NCBI RefSeq assembly: GCF_900109685.1
Contig: NZ_FOBB01000010.1
Coordinates: 1 to 64,000 of the forward strand
DNA length: 64,000 nucleotides
Source of the DNA: Chitinophaga rupis
Lineage (GTDB): Bacteria; Bacteroidota; Bacteroidia; Chitinophagales; Chitinophagaceae
Reading direction: 5' to 3'
This document shows, piece after piece, positions 34,269-42,850 of this stretch. A model generated the notes under the pieces. It made no database searches, was not told the origin of the DNA, and saw only the letters and a list, made by a program, of their open reading frames with translations. Made by a program: the position numbers and the translations under genes. The stretch's first letter is position 1, and each line of letters opens with the position of its first letter.

Positions 34269-34273
34269 ACCCT

Positions 34274-35380
34274 ATGACTGAACTAAAAGCAAATGGCAGG
34301 TTACTATCGCTGGATGTGATGCGTGGCATTATTATGCTGCTGCTGGCCGGTGAAAGCTGTCGGGTATATGAATCGTTACATGAGCTGCATATAGGCGGGC
34401 TGTTTGATCTGTTCATTACACAGTTCTTTCACCATCCCTGGCATGGCCTCCGCTTCTGGGACCTGGTGCAGCCTTCATTTATGTTTATGGCCGGCACTGC
34501 TATGTACATTGCTGTAACGCGCAAGCGGGCCAAAGGTGTTTCCGAACAAGATAACTTCCGGCACATTGCCATCCGCAGCTTACAGCTGTTCCTGTGCGGT
34601 ACCGGTTTGCATTGCGTATATGCAGGGCGGTTAGTATGGGAGCTGTGGAATGTGCTTACACAGCTATCCTTCACCACGCTGGTAGCCTATTTCCTGATAG
34701 GCCGCTCTTTTAAGGTGCAGATAGCTGTGGCATTGGGTATGGTGCTTCTGAATGATGTGCTGTACCGCAGTATACTGATGCCCGGTTTTGACCAGCCCTT
34801 TGTGGAAGGCCATAACTTTGGCTCCTATATGGATACCCTGCTGATGGGTAAAATAAACCGGGATGGGTGGGTAGCCATCAACTGTATACCCACGGCGGCA
34901 CATACCATTTTAGGCGTAACAGCCGGTAAGCTGTTAATGAGTGACTACAGCAGCGCTGTTAAGATAAAGGCATTGGTAATAGCCGGTATTATTGCGCTGG
35001 CGCTGGGTTTTGGCGCAGACCTTTCCGGCCTTTCGCCCATCATTAAACGCATCAGCACCGGTGGCTTTGTGCTGGCCTCTTTAGGCTGGGTTACGCTGAT
35101 ACTGGCCGCAGTATACTGGTGGATAGATGTAAAGGACCACCCGCGTTATACCTGGATCGCAGTAGTGATAGGCATGAACTCCATTTTCATTTACCTGCTT
35201 TTTGAAACGGTAGGCGCACAGTGGCTGAACGGTGCTGTGGCCATCTTTGTGAACGGGTTTACCGGCTGGCTGCATATAACGCCGGCTATACAGGCCGTAT
35301 TATCTGCACTTGCAGTATGGGTTTTGGAATGGTATATTTGTTATTGGTTATACCAGAAAAAGATATTCTTCAAATTATAA
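34274..35380 (+). CDS. DUF5009 / NagX-like membrane protein
   Basis: The 368-residue protein has about ten membrane helices and the N-terminal LLSLDVMRGIIMLLLAGES motif of the heparan-alpha-glucosaminide N-acetyltransferase-like (DUF5009, NagX) family. Members are linked to amino-sugar uptake or acetylation at the inner membrane. It starts 5 bases after the PKD lipoprotein and 5 bases before GH109, so it is a bona fide operon member. This supports an N-acetylhexosamine-containing substrate for the locus. Confidence 0.85.
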   Translation: MTELKANGRLLSLDVMRGIIMLLLAGESCRVYESLHELHIGGLFDLFITQFFHHPWHGLRFWDLVQPSFMFMAGTAMYIAVTRKRAKGVSEQDNFRHIAIRSLQLFLCGTGLHCVYAGRLVWELWNVLTQLSFTTLVAYFLIGRSFKVQIAVALGMVLLNDVLYRSILMPGFDQPFVEGHNFGSYMDTLLMGKINRDGWVAINCIPTAAHTILGVTAGKLLMSDYSSAVKIKALVIAGIIALALGFGADLSGLSPIIKRISTGGFVLASLGWVTLILAAVYWWIDVKDHPRYTWIAVVIGMNSIFIYLLFETVGAQWLNGAVAIFVNGFTGWLHITPAIQAVLSALAVWVLEWYICYWLYQKKIFFKL

Positions 35381-35385
35381 TCGTT

Positions 35386-36762
35386 ATGAAACGCAGAGAC
35401 TTTTTACGGAACACCGCCGTAGCGGGAGTAGGTTTTTCCATGCTACAAACACCGGCACAGCTGCTGGCAGCAGAAAAAAAGGCTAAGGTAAGAATGGGCC
35501 TGATAGGCGTAGGCGCCCGCGGGCTGGGACATTTAGAGCTTTGCCTGCATCGCAGTGATGTAGAGGTAATAGCCATTGCAGACCCGGATACGCAGTACAC
35601 CATTCCCAAAGCCCGGAACCTGATCAGCAAAGCTTACGGCGCTAAAAAGGTAGCAGAGTATACCAATGGCCCGGAAGATTTTCATAACCTGCTGAAACGT
35701 GACGATATTGATGCTGTAATTATTGCCACCCCCTGGGAATGGCATACTATACAGGCCGTAGCTGCCATGAAGGCCGGCAAAACGCCTGCCGTGGAAGTTT
35801 GCGGCGCCTCTGACATACAGGAATGCTGGGAGCTGGTGAACACCAGCGAAGCAACCGGCGTACCCCTGTTCGGGATGGAGAATGTGTGTTACCGCAGGGA
35901 TGTGATGGCGGTGCTGAATATGGTACGCCAGGGCCTGTTTGGTGAGCTTATTCACCTGCAGGGCGGTTACCAGCACGATCTGCGCGAAGTGAAATTCAAC
36001 AACGGCAAACAATATTACGGCGGTGGTGTGGAGTTTGGCGAGAACGCATTGTCAGAAGCCAAATGGAGAACCAACCACTCCGTGCACCGCAATGGAGACC
36101 TGTATCCCACGCACGGCCTGGGACCGGTGGCCAACATGATCAACATTAACCGTGGCAACCGCCTGATGAGCATTACCTCTATGGCTACCAAATCACGCGG
36201 GCTGCATAAATACATCGTAGATCATGGCGGTGAGAACCATCCCAATGCAAAGGTGGAATTTAAGCTGGGCGATATTGTAACCTCGCTGATAAAAACCAAT
36301 AACGGGGAAACCATCATGCTGTCGCACGATACCAACTCCCCCCGCCCCTACTCGCTGAACTTCCGCGTGCAGGGCACCAATGGCTTATGGATGGATGATG
36401 TACAATCCGTATACGTAGAAGGTAAAAGCAAGCCGCATACCTGGGAAAAGGCCGGTGAAGAATCAGATGCTAACAGCTACATGGCTAAGTATGACCACCC
36501 GTTGTGGAAGCGCTACTCCGCCGACACTGCCGGCGCCGGCCATGGCGGTATGGACTGGTTTGTGATCAATTCCTTTGTGGAAAGCATTAAACGCGGCACA
36601 CCGTATGCGCTGGATGTATATGACCTGGCTACCTGGTATGCCATTACTCCACTCAGCGAGCAATCTGTATCAGAAGGCGGCCAGGTGCAGTATATCCCTG
36701 ACTTTACACGTGGGAAATGGATGAACCGCAAACCCATTTTTGCGCTGGATGGAGAATATTGA
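35386..36762 (+). CDS. GH109-like oxidoreductase-fold glycosidase
   Basis: The 458-residue protein begins with a twin-arginine signal (MKRRDFLRNTAVAGVGFSML) and a Rossmann NAD-binding domain (GLIGVGARGLGHLELC, IAIADPD), then the Gfo/Idh/MocA C-terminal domain. Length, the EVCGASDIQECWELVNTSEA and MENVCYRRDVMAVLNM segments and the late HGGMDWFVINSFVESIKRG stretch fit family GH109, whose founding members are NAD-dependent alpha-N-acetylgalactosaminidases. It is the last operon gene, before a terminator. Other Gfo/Idh/MocA sugar enzymes share this build, so the exact activity is inferred. Confidence 0.85.
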   Translation: MKRRDFLRNTAVAGVGFSMLQTPAQLLAAEKKAKVRMGLIGVGARGLGHLELCLHRSDVEVIAIADPDTQYTIPKARNLISKAYGAKKVAEYTNGPEDFHNLLKRDDIDAVIIATPWEWHTIQAVAAMKAGKTPAVEVCGASDIQECWELVNTSEATGVPLFGMENVCYRRDVMAVLNMVRQGLFGELIHLQGGYQHDLREVKFNNGKQYYGGGVEFGENALSEAKWRTNHSVHRNGDLYPTHGLGPVANMININRGNRLMSITSMATKSRGLHKYIVDHGGENHPNAKVEFKLGDIVTSLIKTNNGETIMLSHDTNSPRPYSLNFRVQGTNGLWMDDVQSVYVEGKSKPHTWEKAGEESDANSYMAKYDHPLWKRYSADTAGAGHGGMDWFVINSFVESIKRGTPYALDVYDLATWYAITPLSEQSVSEGGQVQYIPDFTRGKWMNRKPIFALDGEY

Positions 36763-36790
36763 GTGTTTTATATAGAGAAGCAGTATTTAC

Positions 36791-36823
36791 AAGCCCTCCG
36801 GAAAAGCCGGAGGGCTTTTTATT
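36791..36823 (+). terminator. Rho-independent terminator of the PUL operon
   Basis: AAGCCCTCCGG (36791-36801) pairs with CCGGAGGGCTT around a 5-base loop, followed by TTTTTATTT. It ends the seven-gene operon. Confidence 0.93.
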
Positions 36824-37254
36824 TATGGTTTTCTTTTTATGATCTTTTGGTAGGGAAGAAAATACAATGCATTTACAAGGGAACATATAACGATCAATAT
36901 AAAAGGATCCAGCAAGCCGTTCACATCCATCGCGCCTATTTTCCAATAAAGGCCCTTTACCACCACCAGCAGCATGCTTGCAGGTACTACTACCATATCC
37001 AGCACCAGGATGATGAACAGCGGCCACCAGCGAGTTTCTTTTAACATACGCAGGGCACGTACAGCCATGAAAAAGGTTATCAGGCAATAGATCAGTACCA
37101 GGATCAGATCTTTCAGCGTACTTCCTTCAATGGTTGTGCTGTAATACCTGATGGAGGAGCTGTGGTTTATTATCTTATCAAAGGAAAGCTGGTAGAGGTA
37201 ACCGGTTATGATTATATAAGCAATGAGTAACAGTATTCTTTTGAACGTGGCCAT
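36823..37254 (-). CDS. Small four-helix membrane protein
   Basis: The 143-residue protein has four hydrophobic segments (ILLLIAYIIITGYLY, LILVLIYCLITFFMAV, LFIILVLDMVVVPASMLLVV, PFILIVICSLVNALYF). No family is recognised. It marks the left edge of an AT-rich stretch of small genes on the minus strand. It begins 36 bases after the zinc-ribbon gene stop, so the two may be co-transcribed. Confidence 0.7.
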   Translation of the reverse strand: MATFKRILLLIAYIIITGYLYQLSFDKIINHSSSIRYYSTTIEGSTLKDLILVLIYCLITFFMAVRALRMLKETRWWPLFIILVLDMVVVPASMLLVVVKGLYWKIGAMDVNGLLDPFILIVICSLVNALYFLPYQKIIKRKP

Positions 37255-37289
37255 ACCTGATTTTCGTGATATTACGCGAAAATAGGAAA

Positions 37290-38360
37290 TTACAGAATAT
37301 TTTTTCCGCGTTCTGTAATGTGGATGGTTTGGTTTAAGATATTAATGCAGTTAAGGGTGGCTAGGTTTTCGAGGGTTGCCAAAACCTCTGCTGCAGTAAG
37401 GATGTTCCTATAACGGTCATTAATGGCCTGGATACTTGTTTCCCCATTGCATACGGCATATACAAATCTCAGGAAGGCATCGTCCCTGTCTGTAATTCCC
37501 TTAACGATGTGTAAATAGTAAGTCCAGCCGTTTAATACAGCCTCTTCTAATGTGCGGTACCGGTAAACCTGGGAATAAAGTTCCCAATGCGCATGCCCAA
37601 ATTTCATTTCAATCTCGTAATCCCTGTCCTCAAATGATAAAGTCTTGAATGCTCCGAACTTTCTGCTTTCACCTTGCAGATCGGATGGTTTATAGTTAGC
37701 AATCAGCTGTTTAATTTCGTTATAAACATTGTCTTTAATAGCAATCAGCTCATCATGGGTAAATATGATGATTGCCGCATCAAGCGCTTTTAATGTTTTT
37801 AAATAATCAACAATCGTATGATCTCTGCATTCATCCGGGTTATCTTTTGTACGGTAAGTTCCATAGATACCATCCTTGTAGGGCTTATTGAGCTTAATCT
37901 TTTCATTCCATTCCCTTTCCAAATGGCAGTGATGACAGATCTCTTTAGGTAGATACGGACTATTAGTGGGAAGAATTAATTTGTTGCAGTCAGCACAATT
38001 AATGGCCAGGTGCCTTTGTGTCCAGCTTGGGCAATTATCATCCGGCTCTTTATCAGATGGAAAGTAAAAAGTGAGGCCATATTTCTCTGCAGCCTTTTCG
38101 CCAATAGCTTTTGCTAATACTGCTTCAGGCCAGGCAGGTACCTGCCCGTTGAAGAGCCGGATATCGCCACCCATACTTATAATTCCTAAATGAACAGCTG
38201 TTGTTTTTTTCCAAAAGAACCTGCCTGTTTCTGTGTAGAGATCAATATAAAGGAACCAGCCATTTGTATCTCCATCCCAGAGGGCCTCCAGCACAACCGG
38301 TTTGCCAGGTACTTTTTCTATTTCCTGTTCCAGGGTCTCAAATGAAGTAATATAAGGCAT
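37290..38360 (-). CDS. Hypothetical protein with a zinc-ribbon-like Cys cluster
   Basis: The 356-residue soluble protein carries two CxxC pairs in its centre, CADC and CHHC about 25 residues apart, which would make a zinc ribbon. The C-terminal 60 residues look like a small winged-helix (ILTAAEVLATLENLATLNCI, IHITERGKNIL). No full-length family is recognised. It is divergent from the DUF7660-like gene with only 24 bases between starts. Confidence 0.65.
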   Translation of the reverse strand: MPYITSFETLEQEIEKVPGKPVVLEALWDGDTNGWFLYIDLYTETGRFFWKKTTAVHLGIISMGGDIRLFNGQVPAWPEAVLAKAIGEKAAEKYGLTFYFPSDKEPDDNCPSWTQRHLAINCADCNKLILPTNSPYLPKEICHHCHLEREWNEKIKLNKPYKDGIYGTYRTKDNPDECRDHTIVDYLKTLKALDAAIIIFTHDELIAIKDNVYNEIKQLIANYKPSDLQGESRKFGAFKTLSFEDRDYEIEMKFGHAHWELYSQVYRYRTLEEAVLNGWTYYLHIVKGITDRDDAFLRFVYAVCNGETSIQAINDRYRNILTAAEVLATLENLATLNCINILNQTIHITERGKNIL

Positions 38361-38384
38361 TGGTATTTGGTGTAAATTTATGTT

Positions 38385-38642
38385 ATGAGGTTGCAGCTAT
38401 TCGACCTTAAAGTTACTAACCGGGCAACGTTTATTCAATTCCTTAACATTATGCTCCAGGATTTAAAAAAACATCCTGAAAACTGGGAGAACAACAACCT
38501 GGAAAGCTTCCTGGAAGCGCTCAGTGCCTATGCTGAAGATATCCAGGGTTATTACGACAATACCCAACAATCTATAAATGCCGAAGAGGCCAGCTGGCAG
38601 GTATTTGCAGATATGTTTAAAGGTGCTGTTGTATATGAATAA
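38385..38642 (+). CDS. DUF7660-like small protein
   Basis: The 85-residue acidic protein has the layout of the DUF7660 group as I recall it: FLNIMLQDLKKHPENWENNN, LESFLEALSAYAEDIQG and the terminal SWQVFADMFKGAVVYE. Such small acidic proteins often turn up as orphan immunity-type genes near toxin loci; that reading is inferred here from the neighbourhood. Starts at ATG 38385. Confidence 0.75.
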   Translation: MRLQLFDLKVTNRATFIQFLNIMLQDLKKHPENWENNNLESFLEALSAYAEDIQGYYDNTQQSINAEEASWQVFADMFKGAVVYE

Positions 38643-38666
38643 TGATCTTACTGGTCTATCAATCCC

Positions 38667-39260
38667 CTATTGAGTTACCCTGGTCCATTTAGGTTTCTTT
38701 GCCATGCATTGATTCAATAAAGAATCTTTTAAGTATGCAGCGAAACCTGGCAAAAGAACTTCATCACAATTATCACTGCATCTTATTTTTGAGTTAAAGA
38801 TCAAAAAGTAAAAAGGGCTATCAAAGCACCCATTGTTCTTTTCCAATACGATCTTTTTTGTCAGGATTATATCGGCCTCCTTTGTTATGGCTTGCCATCG
38901 AATGGAATCAATCTTAAAGCTATAGCCCTCAAAAAACGCGAGGCTCTCCCTGTCATTAGTCAAATCTATCTCGTCACGATGGTAAGGCATCGCTACCTGA
39001 TAAACAACTCCGCGTACTTCTTCCTTTGCTCTTTTAAAATGAACTAAAAAAGAGGTATCAAATCTTTGCTCATAAAAAAAGACTAATTCATTACTATCAG
39101 GAAGATTTTCACTGGTGGTTATAGAGAATTTTTCAATTTTTGGACGTAAAAACTCCCAAAGGGAATCTGTCGCTGTTTTTGGGGAAATAGTGCTTCTATT
39201 CTCTTGCTGATGGCAGGAAGCAATAAAAAACATTACCGCAAATAGAAGTAAAACTCTCAT
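38667..39260 (-). CDS. Hypothetical lipoprotein
   Basis: The 197-residue product has a lipoprotein signal (MRVLLLFAVMFFIASC, cysteine at residue 16) and no family that I recognise. It belongs to a minus-strand run of small AT-rich genes. ATG 39260 was chosen since it begins the lipoprotein signal. It may be an immunity-type lipoprotein by context. Confidence 0.65.
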   Translation of the reverse strand: MRVLLLFAVMFFIASCHQQENRSTISPKTATDSLWEFLRPKIEKFSITTSENLPDSNELVFFYEQRFDTSFLVHFKRAKEEVRGVVYQVAMPYHRDEIDLTNDRESLAFFEGYSFKIDSIRWQAITKEADIILTKKIVLEKNNGCFDSPFYFLIFNSKIRCSDNCDEVLLPGFAAYLKDSLLNQCMAKKPKWTRVTQ

Positions 39261-39288
39261 ATTAACCAGCCTCCTACTCCACCTTAAC

Positions 39289-39855
39289 TTATAAACTCTC
39301 AAAACCAAAAGAATATTTAATTAAAATATCATCCTTAAAAACACACCTGATATAATATCCATGTTGGTTATATCTCCTGACAAAATTTGATTTACTATCA
39401 GCAGTATAAACAAGCCGCTCCACATTTCCATTTATGCTGGACTTATAGCTATTTCCCAGTTTTTTAACCAGATCTTCCTTGGTTATGCCTAAATAAATTT
39501 TATTTGAAGTAATGAACTGCCCGTCCTTCAAATGAACTACCTGCTTAGGAATTTTATATGCACTATCAATGTTTATCATTTCAAATTCATCTACTGAATT
39601 TTTACTCCCCCCATAATGAAAAAATAAACGAAGGATTTGTGTTCCTGTTTTATTCACTACCTCTATTCTTGGCAGGGAGCCAGCCTGCTCAAACTGTTTA
39701 CTCCAGCTATTTTTACCTAATACAAGCTCGGTGCTTTTATAATCATTAATAGTTATATTATTAACCGCTGTATCGGGTTTAAGATCTTCATGATGCTGCC
39801 CACTGGCAGTTACAGTCAAAAATAATAGGCTTGATATTAAAAATATGGCCTTCAT
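39289..39855 (-). CDS. Secreted hypothetical protein
   Basis: The 188-residue product has a signal peptide (MKAIFLISSLLFLTVTASGQ) and no recognised family. Its ATG overlaps the stop of the upstream membrane-protein gene by 4 bases (ATGA), so the two are translationally coupled. The coupled pair of a membrane protein and a secreted protein is typical of accessory defence or immunity modules, but the role is unknown. Confidence 0.65.
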   Translation of the reverse strand: MKAIFLISSLLFLTVTASGQHHEDLKPDTAVNNITINDYKSTELVLGKNSWSKQFEQAGSLPRIEVVNKTGTQILRLFFHYGGSKNSVDEFEMINIDSAYKIPKQVVHLKDGQFITSNKIYLGITKEDLVKKLGNSYKSSINGNVERLVYTADSKSNFVRRYNQHGYYIRCVFKDDILIKYSFGFESL

Positions 39856-40280
39856 ACTTTTGATTCTATTTGCTGTTGAATGGTATAGCTGCCTTTCAGG
39901 AACCTTATATAAAAGAATAAATGTGTAATAACAAATGTTCCACTGGCAATAGCAAACAGCTGCCATATATCATCAAATCCACCCAGGATAAACATCACTA
40001 ACATTGACAACACCGGCAAAAGAAAAAATGTAAGCATACGATAAACACGGCTGCTGCGGATGTTAGCATACAGATTAAGGTATACCGTCAATGAGCAGAG
40101 GGTTAATATGAATGTCCAGCATATGCCCATTATTGCCATAATAAAAACAGCCTGGTTTCCTTCCAGGCTACCCCTTATATCTGCATAGAAGGTATTAACA
40201 CCTAAAAAGGTTAGCACGCTACTAATTAAGAAGGTCAGAAATAAGTTCTTTGTTAGTTGTTTAGTAATAACTGATCGCAT
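39852..40280 (-). CDS. Small four-helix membrane protein
   Basis: The 142-residue protein has four membrane helices (LTKNLFLTFLISSVLTFLG, VFIMAIMGICWTFILTLCSL, LTFFLLPVLSMLVMFI, LFAIASGTFVITHLFF). It overlaps the downstream secreted-protein gene by 4 bases. ATG 40280 fits best; the longer open frame upstream is basic and unlikely. No family recognised; possible membrane immunity protein. Confidence 0.62.
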   Translation of the reverse strand: MRSVITKQLTKNLFLTFLISSVLTFLGVNTFYADIRGSLEGNQAVFIMAIMGICWTFILTLCSLTVYLNLYANIRSSRVYRMLTFFLLPVLSMLVMFILGGFDDIWQLFAIASGTFVITHLFFYIRFLKGSYTIQQQIESKV

Positions 40281-40291
40281 TGTCTGTAATT

Positions 40292-40444
40292 TTATAGTTC
40301 TCTCCTTACAACTTCGCAATAAGCGCTTCCGGCGCTTTCGTTGTACTTGGAATATTCGTGCAGCTCCATACTTCCGACAAAATTGAAAAACTGCAGGCAA
40401 TTGCCTGCGGTTGCCTTATAATAAATTTCACTTACTTTAATCAC
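40292..40444 (-). pseudogene. Gene-tail fragment before a membrane-protein gene
   Basis: A 50-codon open frame beginning at a GTG overlaps the stop of the upstream gene by 8 bases and ends 12 bases before the next gene's ATG. It reads as protein (YYKATAGNCLQFFNF, GSMELHEYSKYNESAGSAYC) and lacks a normal start, suggesting the remnant of a toxin C-terminus left beside its immunity gene. A perfect 16-bp palindrome lies inside it. Confidence 0.35.
40393..40408. repeat. Perfect 16-bp palindrome
   Basis: GCAGGCAATTGCCTGC is a perfect inverted repeat without spacer, within the fragment between two island genes. Such sites can bind dimeric regulators or recombination proteins; nothing further can be said. 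Confidence 0.5.
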
Positions 40445-40826
40445 TAAAAGCTCCTCGTAAAGTCCGGTCTATAGCCTTAATGTTTATAATGATAAATAGC
40501 AGAAAAACCCATAAAGAAAAAGGTTGCACTTTTAGATCTAATCCAGCTTTATTTAAACTGAACCCAAAAGAATAGACCTCTATAACAGGGGTAAACGCAA
40601 TTAAATTAAGCGTACCAAACAATAGTGTAATAAAAGTGATGACTTTACCAATCTTAGGCCTCAATACTAACGCAATCAGGCTTGCCAACACAAAAAACAC
40701 ACTCCAATAATGCTTATTAACCAATAATATATTAGTAGTTAATGTTGTGTAAATACTATACCCTAAAGCTATAATCAATATTGCAAGTGGTATATATTGC
40801 AGGATCCTTCTAAAATTCATAACCAT
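40437..40826 (-). CDS. Small membrane protein
   Basis: The 129-residue product has four hydrophobic segments (ILQYIPLAILIIALGYSIY, WSVFFVLASLIALVL, VITFITLLFGTLNLIAF, LWVFLLFIIINIKAI). No family is recognised. It lies in the AT-rich island, on the same strand as its neighbours. ATG 40826 and ATG 40820 are both possible starts. Confidence 0.6.
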   Translation of the reverse strand: MVMNFRRILQYIPLAILIIALGYSIYTTLTTNILLVNKHYWSVFFVLASLIALVLRPKIGKVITFITLLFGTLNLIAFTPVIEVYSFGFSLNKAGLDLKVQPFSLWVFLLFIIINIKAIDRTLRGAFSD

Positions 40827-40928
40827 ATAATATTAAACTTACGTTCGTATGATGCCCAATAAACTGCAGTGTGTCATTTTCGTACACCTGGCCACTCATA
40901 TAATCTGTAGCCGTGGTTTTGGTGGTAC

Positions 40929-41312
40929 TTACTGTAGGTGCACTTCTTCGACCGTTTCAGCAAGTATCTTTATTTCACTTCCTGTAGATGATGTCTTAAT
41001 AACATAGCAGTTCAAACTGATGTGATCATAGGCACCCTTCCATTTACTATAAAAATCCACTAAATCATTATCATCCGATGGCGCTATATATGCTATATCA
41101 ATTGATTCATTAGCAATAATTCCAAAATTCATTACAGCCTTGAACAAATAAACATTCTTAAAAACCAGCCTAGATACTGAGTTATCTTCGTGCCATTTAA
41201 TAACAATTTCTATACTGTCATTATTACCAGGATCACTTCTATCAATAAAAATATTCTCCAGTACGGAATCGTGCCAGTAATGATCATTAAAATTAAAATT
41301 CATAAAAAGCAT
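40929..41312 (-). CDS. Putative immunity-type protein next to a toxin tail
   Basis: The 127-residue acidic, soluble protein follows by 6 bases the stop of a short open frame that looks like the last residues of a polymorphic toxin. Toxin end then immunity gene on the same strand is the standard order in Rhs/WapA-type systems. The protein has an Imm-like beta-rich make-up (FNDHYWHDSVLENIFIDR, GSEIKILAETVEEVHLQ), but no named Imm family is recognised. Confidence 0.6.
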   Translation of the reverse strand: MLFMNFNFNDHYWHDSVLENIFIDRSDPGNNDSIEIVIKWHEDNSVSRLVFKNVYLFKAVMNFGIIANESIDIAYIAPSDDNDLVDFYSKWKGAYDHISLNCYVIKTSSTGSEIKILAETVEEVHLQ

Positions 41313-41318
41313 TTTACT

Positions 41319-41429
41319 TTATTTACCTACGTTTAACCACCAGCTATTGGGATTCATGATATGCTTACCCCTGCCATCCTTATGAAAATGACTTGTATTT
41401 GGACCCTGCATACCTGGAGGGTTGCGGGA
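41319..41429 (-). pseudogene. Orphan toxin C-terminal tail
   Basis: An open frame of 36 codons between an upstream TGA and the TAA at 41319-41321 encodes a tail that reads NPPGMQGPNTSHFHKDGRGK and ends NPNSWWLNVGK. Histidine and glycine-rich endings like this close the tip domains of secreted nucleases and Rhs toxins. Stops and frame shifts just upstream show that the rest of the gene is lost. Its immunity-like neighbour is intact. Confidence 0.45.
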
Positions 41430-41651
41430 TCAATCCGGGCTTTCTCCTGATAACAAAGACTTTTCCTATCAGTGGTATTGCCTAGGCTTTTAGTGACCTT
41501 TATCAATCTCGTCAGAATATTCATTTCCATCCCCAGCTATCTCATAATATACCCTTAAAGGAACCAAGCGCAGATAGAAACGTAACAAACAGGCTATGCG
41601 CACTCTCGCCTGTCGCGTTTCTTTGTGGAGGCCGTACATAGGAGTATCTTT
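41430..41651. other. Decayed stretch with short open frame and hairpin
   Basis: Gene order breaks down here. A 49-codon open frame on the minus strand (41490-41639) reads partly like protein (GLHKETRQARVRIACLL, LRVYYEIAGDGNEYSDEIDK), and a 6-bp inverted repeat ACAGGC/GCCTGT (41589-41594, 41608-41613) lies inside it. This looks like debris of one or more genes or a mobile element. Confidence 0.4.
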
Positions 41652-41984
41652 CTAATGGTGCGTTATGGAAACAATACAATATATGCCCAGCAATATATTC
41701 GCTAACACGACGCAAACAACAATCTTATTAAAGGCTCTCGCATTTAAACCACTGCTATTGTCTACGGCATGTCGGTAGTTAATAACATAGAACAAAGTAT
41801 AAACTATATTAAGGCACGATAAATAAAACACTCCAAACGGCAGCATAAAAAAATTCACAGACGCACTATTGAAAAACTTCATAAGCACCATGCAAAGTAC
41901 ACCAGTTATAATAGTGTAAATATTAAATAGTAATCTGTGTGATTCCCACCATTTCTTTATATCCTTATTCATATATTTATTCAT
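41652..41984 (-). CDS. Small membrane protein
   Basis: The 110-residue product has three membrane helices (LLFNIYTIITGVLCMVLM, MLPFGVFYLSCLNIVYTLFY, KIVVCVVLANILLGIYCIV). No family recognised. ATG 41984 or an internal one at 41972 may be the start. Part of the AT-rich minus-strand island. Confidence 0.55.
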   Translation of the reverse strand: MNKYMNKDIKKWWESHRLLFNIYTIITGVLCMVLMKFFNSASVNFFMLPFGVFYLSCLNIVYTLFYVINYRHAVDNSSGLNARAFNKIVVCVVLANILLGIYCIVSITHH

Positions 41985-42085
41985 AACAGAATAAATTAAA
42001 ACATTGAACGTCTATTTTGCCCAGGAAGAGGTAATCTATTGAAAGCCCCACCATTTAAAATAAGGCAGCGCCTAAACCCTCAAAT

Positions 42086-42667
42086 TCAAACACGCTTGTA
42101 AATAACATTTAACTGTAAATCTCCATATTCTTCAAAACTGTTAACTCTTCTTGCAATAACCTTTCTCCATTTGTCTCCTTCAATCCGACTGTATACTTTG
42201 ACTTCCAATGGGAAATCCATATTTAAGGCATGCATGTCATCTTGTTTTTCCGGGTCCCGTATAGGTACTACAAACGCAAAACAATCAAATTCGCTAAAAT
42301 GGTTACCACACCCTTTCCGAAATATATCTTCCATTATTTTGTAATCCATAAGCTTTCGTTCCCTGACTCCTCCCTTATATACAAAAATAATTTCGTAGGT
42401 TTCTGGACAGTCATAGCAGGGAGCGAAACATAGGTTAAATATAGAGTCCCTGCTAGCGTTTGTTCCTTGTAAAACTCCTACATAGGCACTTTTCATAAAG
42501 GGGCTACAGTTACTCAGGAAACCGGTTGTATCAAACCATTGCTTGTCCTTATCAGTCAAAGTATCGGATTTTGCAAGCGAATCCTTTCCCAAACTTTTAT
42601 TCGGCTGAGGAGAATAGCATCCACTAACTATGATTGCAGATACTACAGTAATAAATAGTTTATTCAT
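42086..42667 (-). CDS. Hypothetical lipoprotein
   Basis: The 193-residue product has a lipoprotein signal with lipobox VSGC at residues 14-17, then a serine/lysine linker and a cysteine-containing domain (LCFAPCYDCPETYEIIFVYK, FRKGCGNHFSEFDCFAF). The cysteines may form disulfides in the periplasm. No family is recognised. It is another single gene of the island. Confidence 0.65.
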   Translation of the reverse strand: MNKLFITVVSAIIVSGCYSPQPNKSLGKDSLAKSDTLTDKDKQWFDTTGFLSNCSPFMKSAYVGVLQGTNASRDSIFNLCFAPCYDCPETYEIIFVYKGGVRERKLMDYKIMEDIFRKGCGNHFSEFDCFAFVVPIRDPEKQDDMHALNMDFPLEVKVYSRIEGDKWRKVIARRVNSFEEYGDLQLNVIYKRV

Positions 42668-42850
42668 ACTTTAATGAGTCTCTTCCAAAAATCAGTACCT
42701 GCGGATTGCATTCAACTGCACATCTTTATACTTAATTTATAACGATCATCATTTATTACATAAAAGCCGCTGATGTTAAGCTATCCTTAAGCACGACCCT
42801 GCCTAATATTTAATGATCAGTATAATAATCCCTTTCCAGGGTCCAATAAA

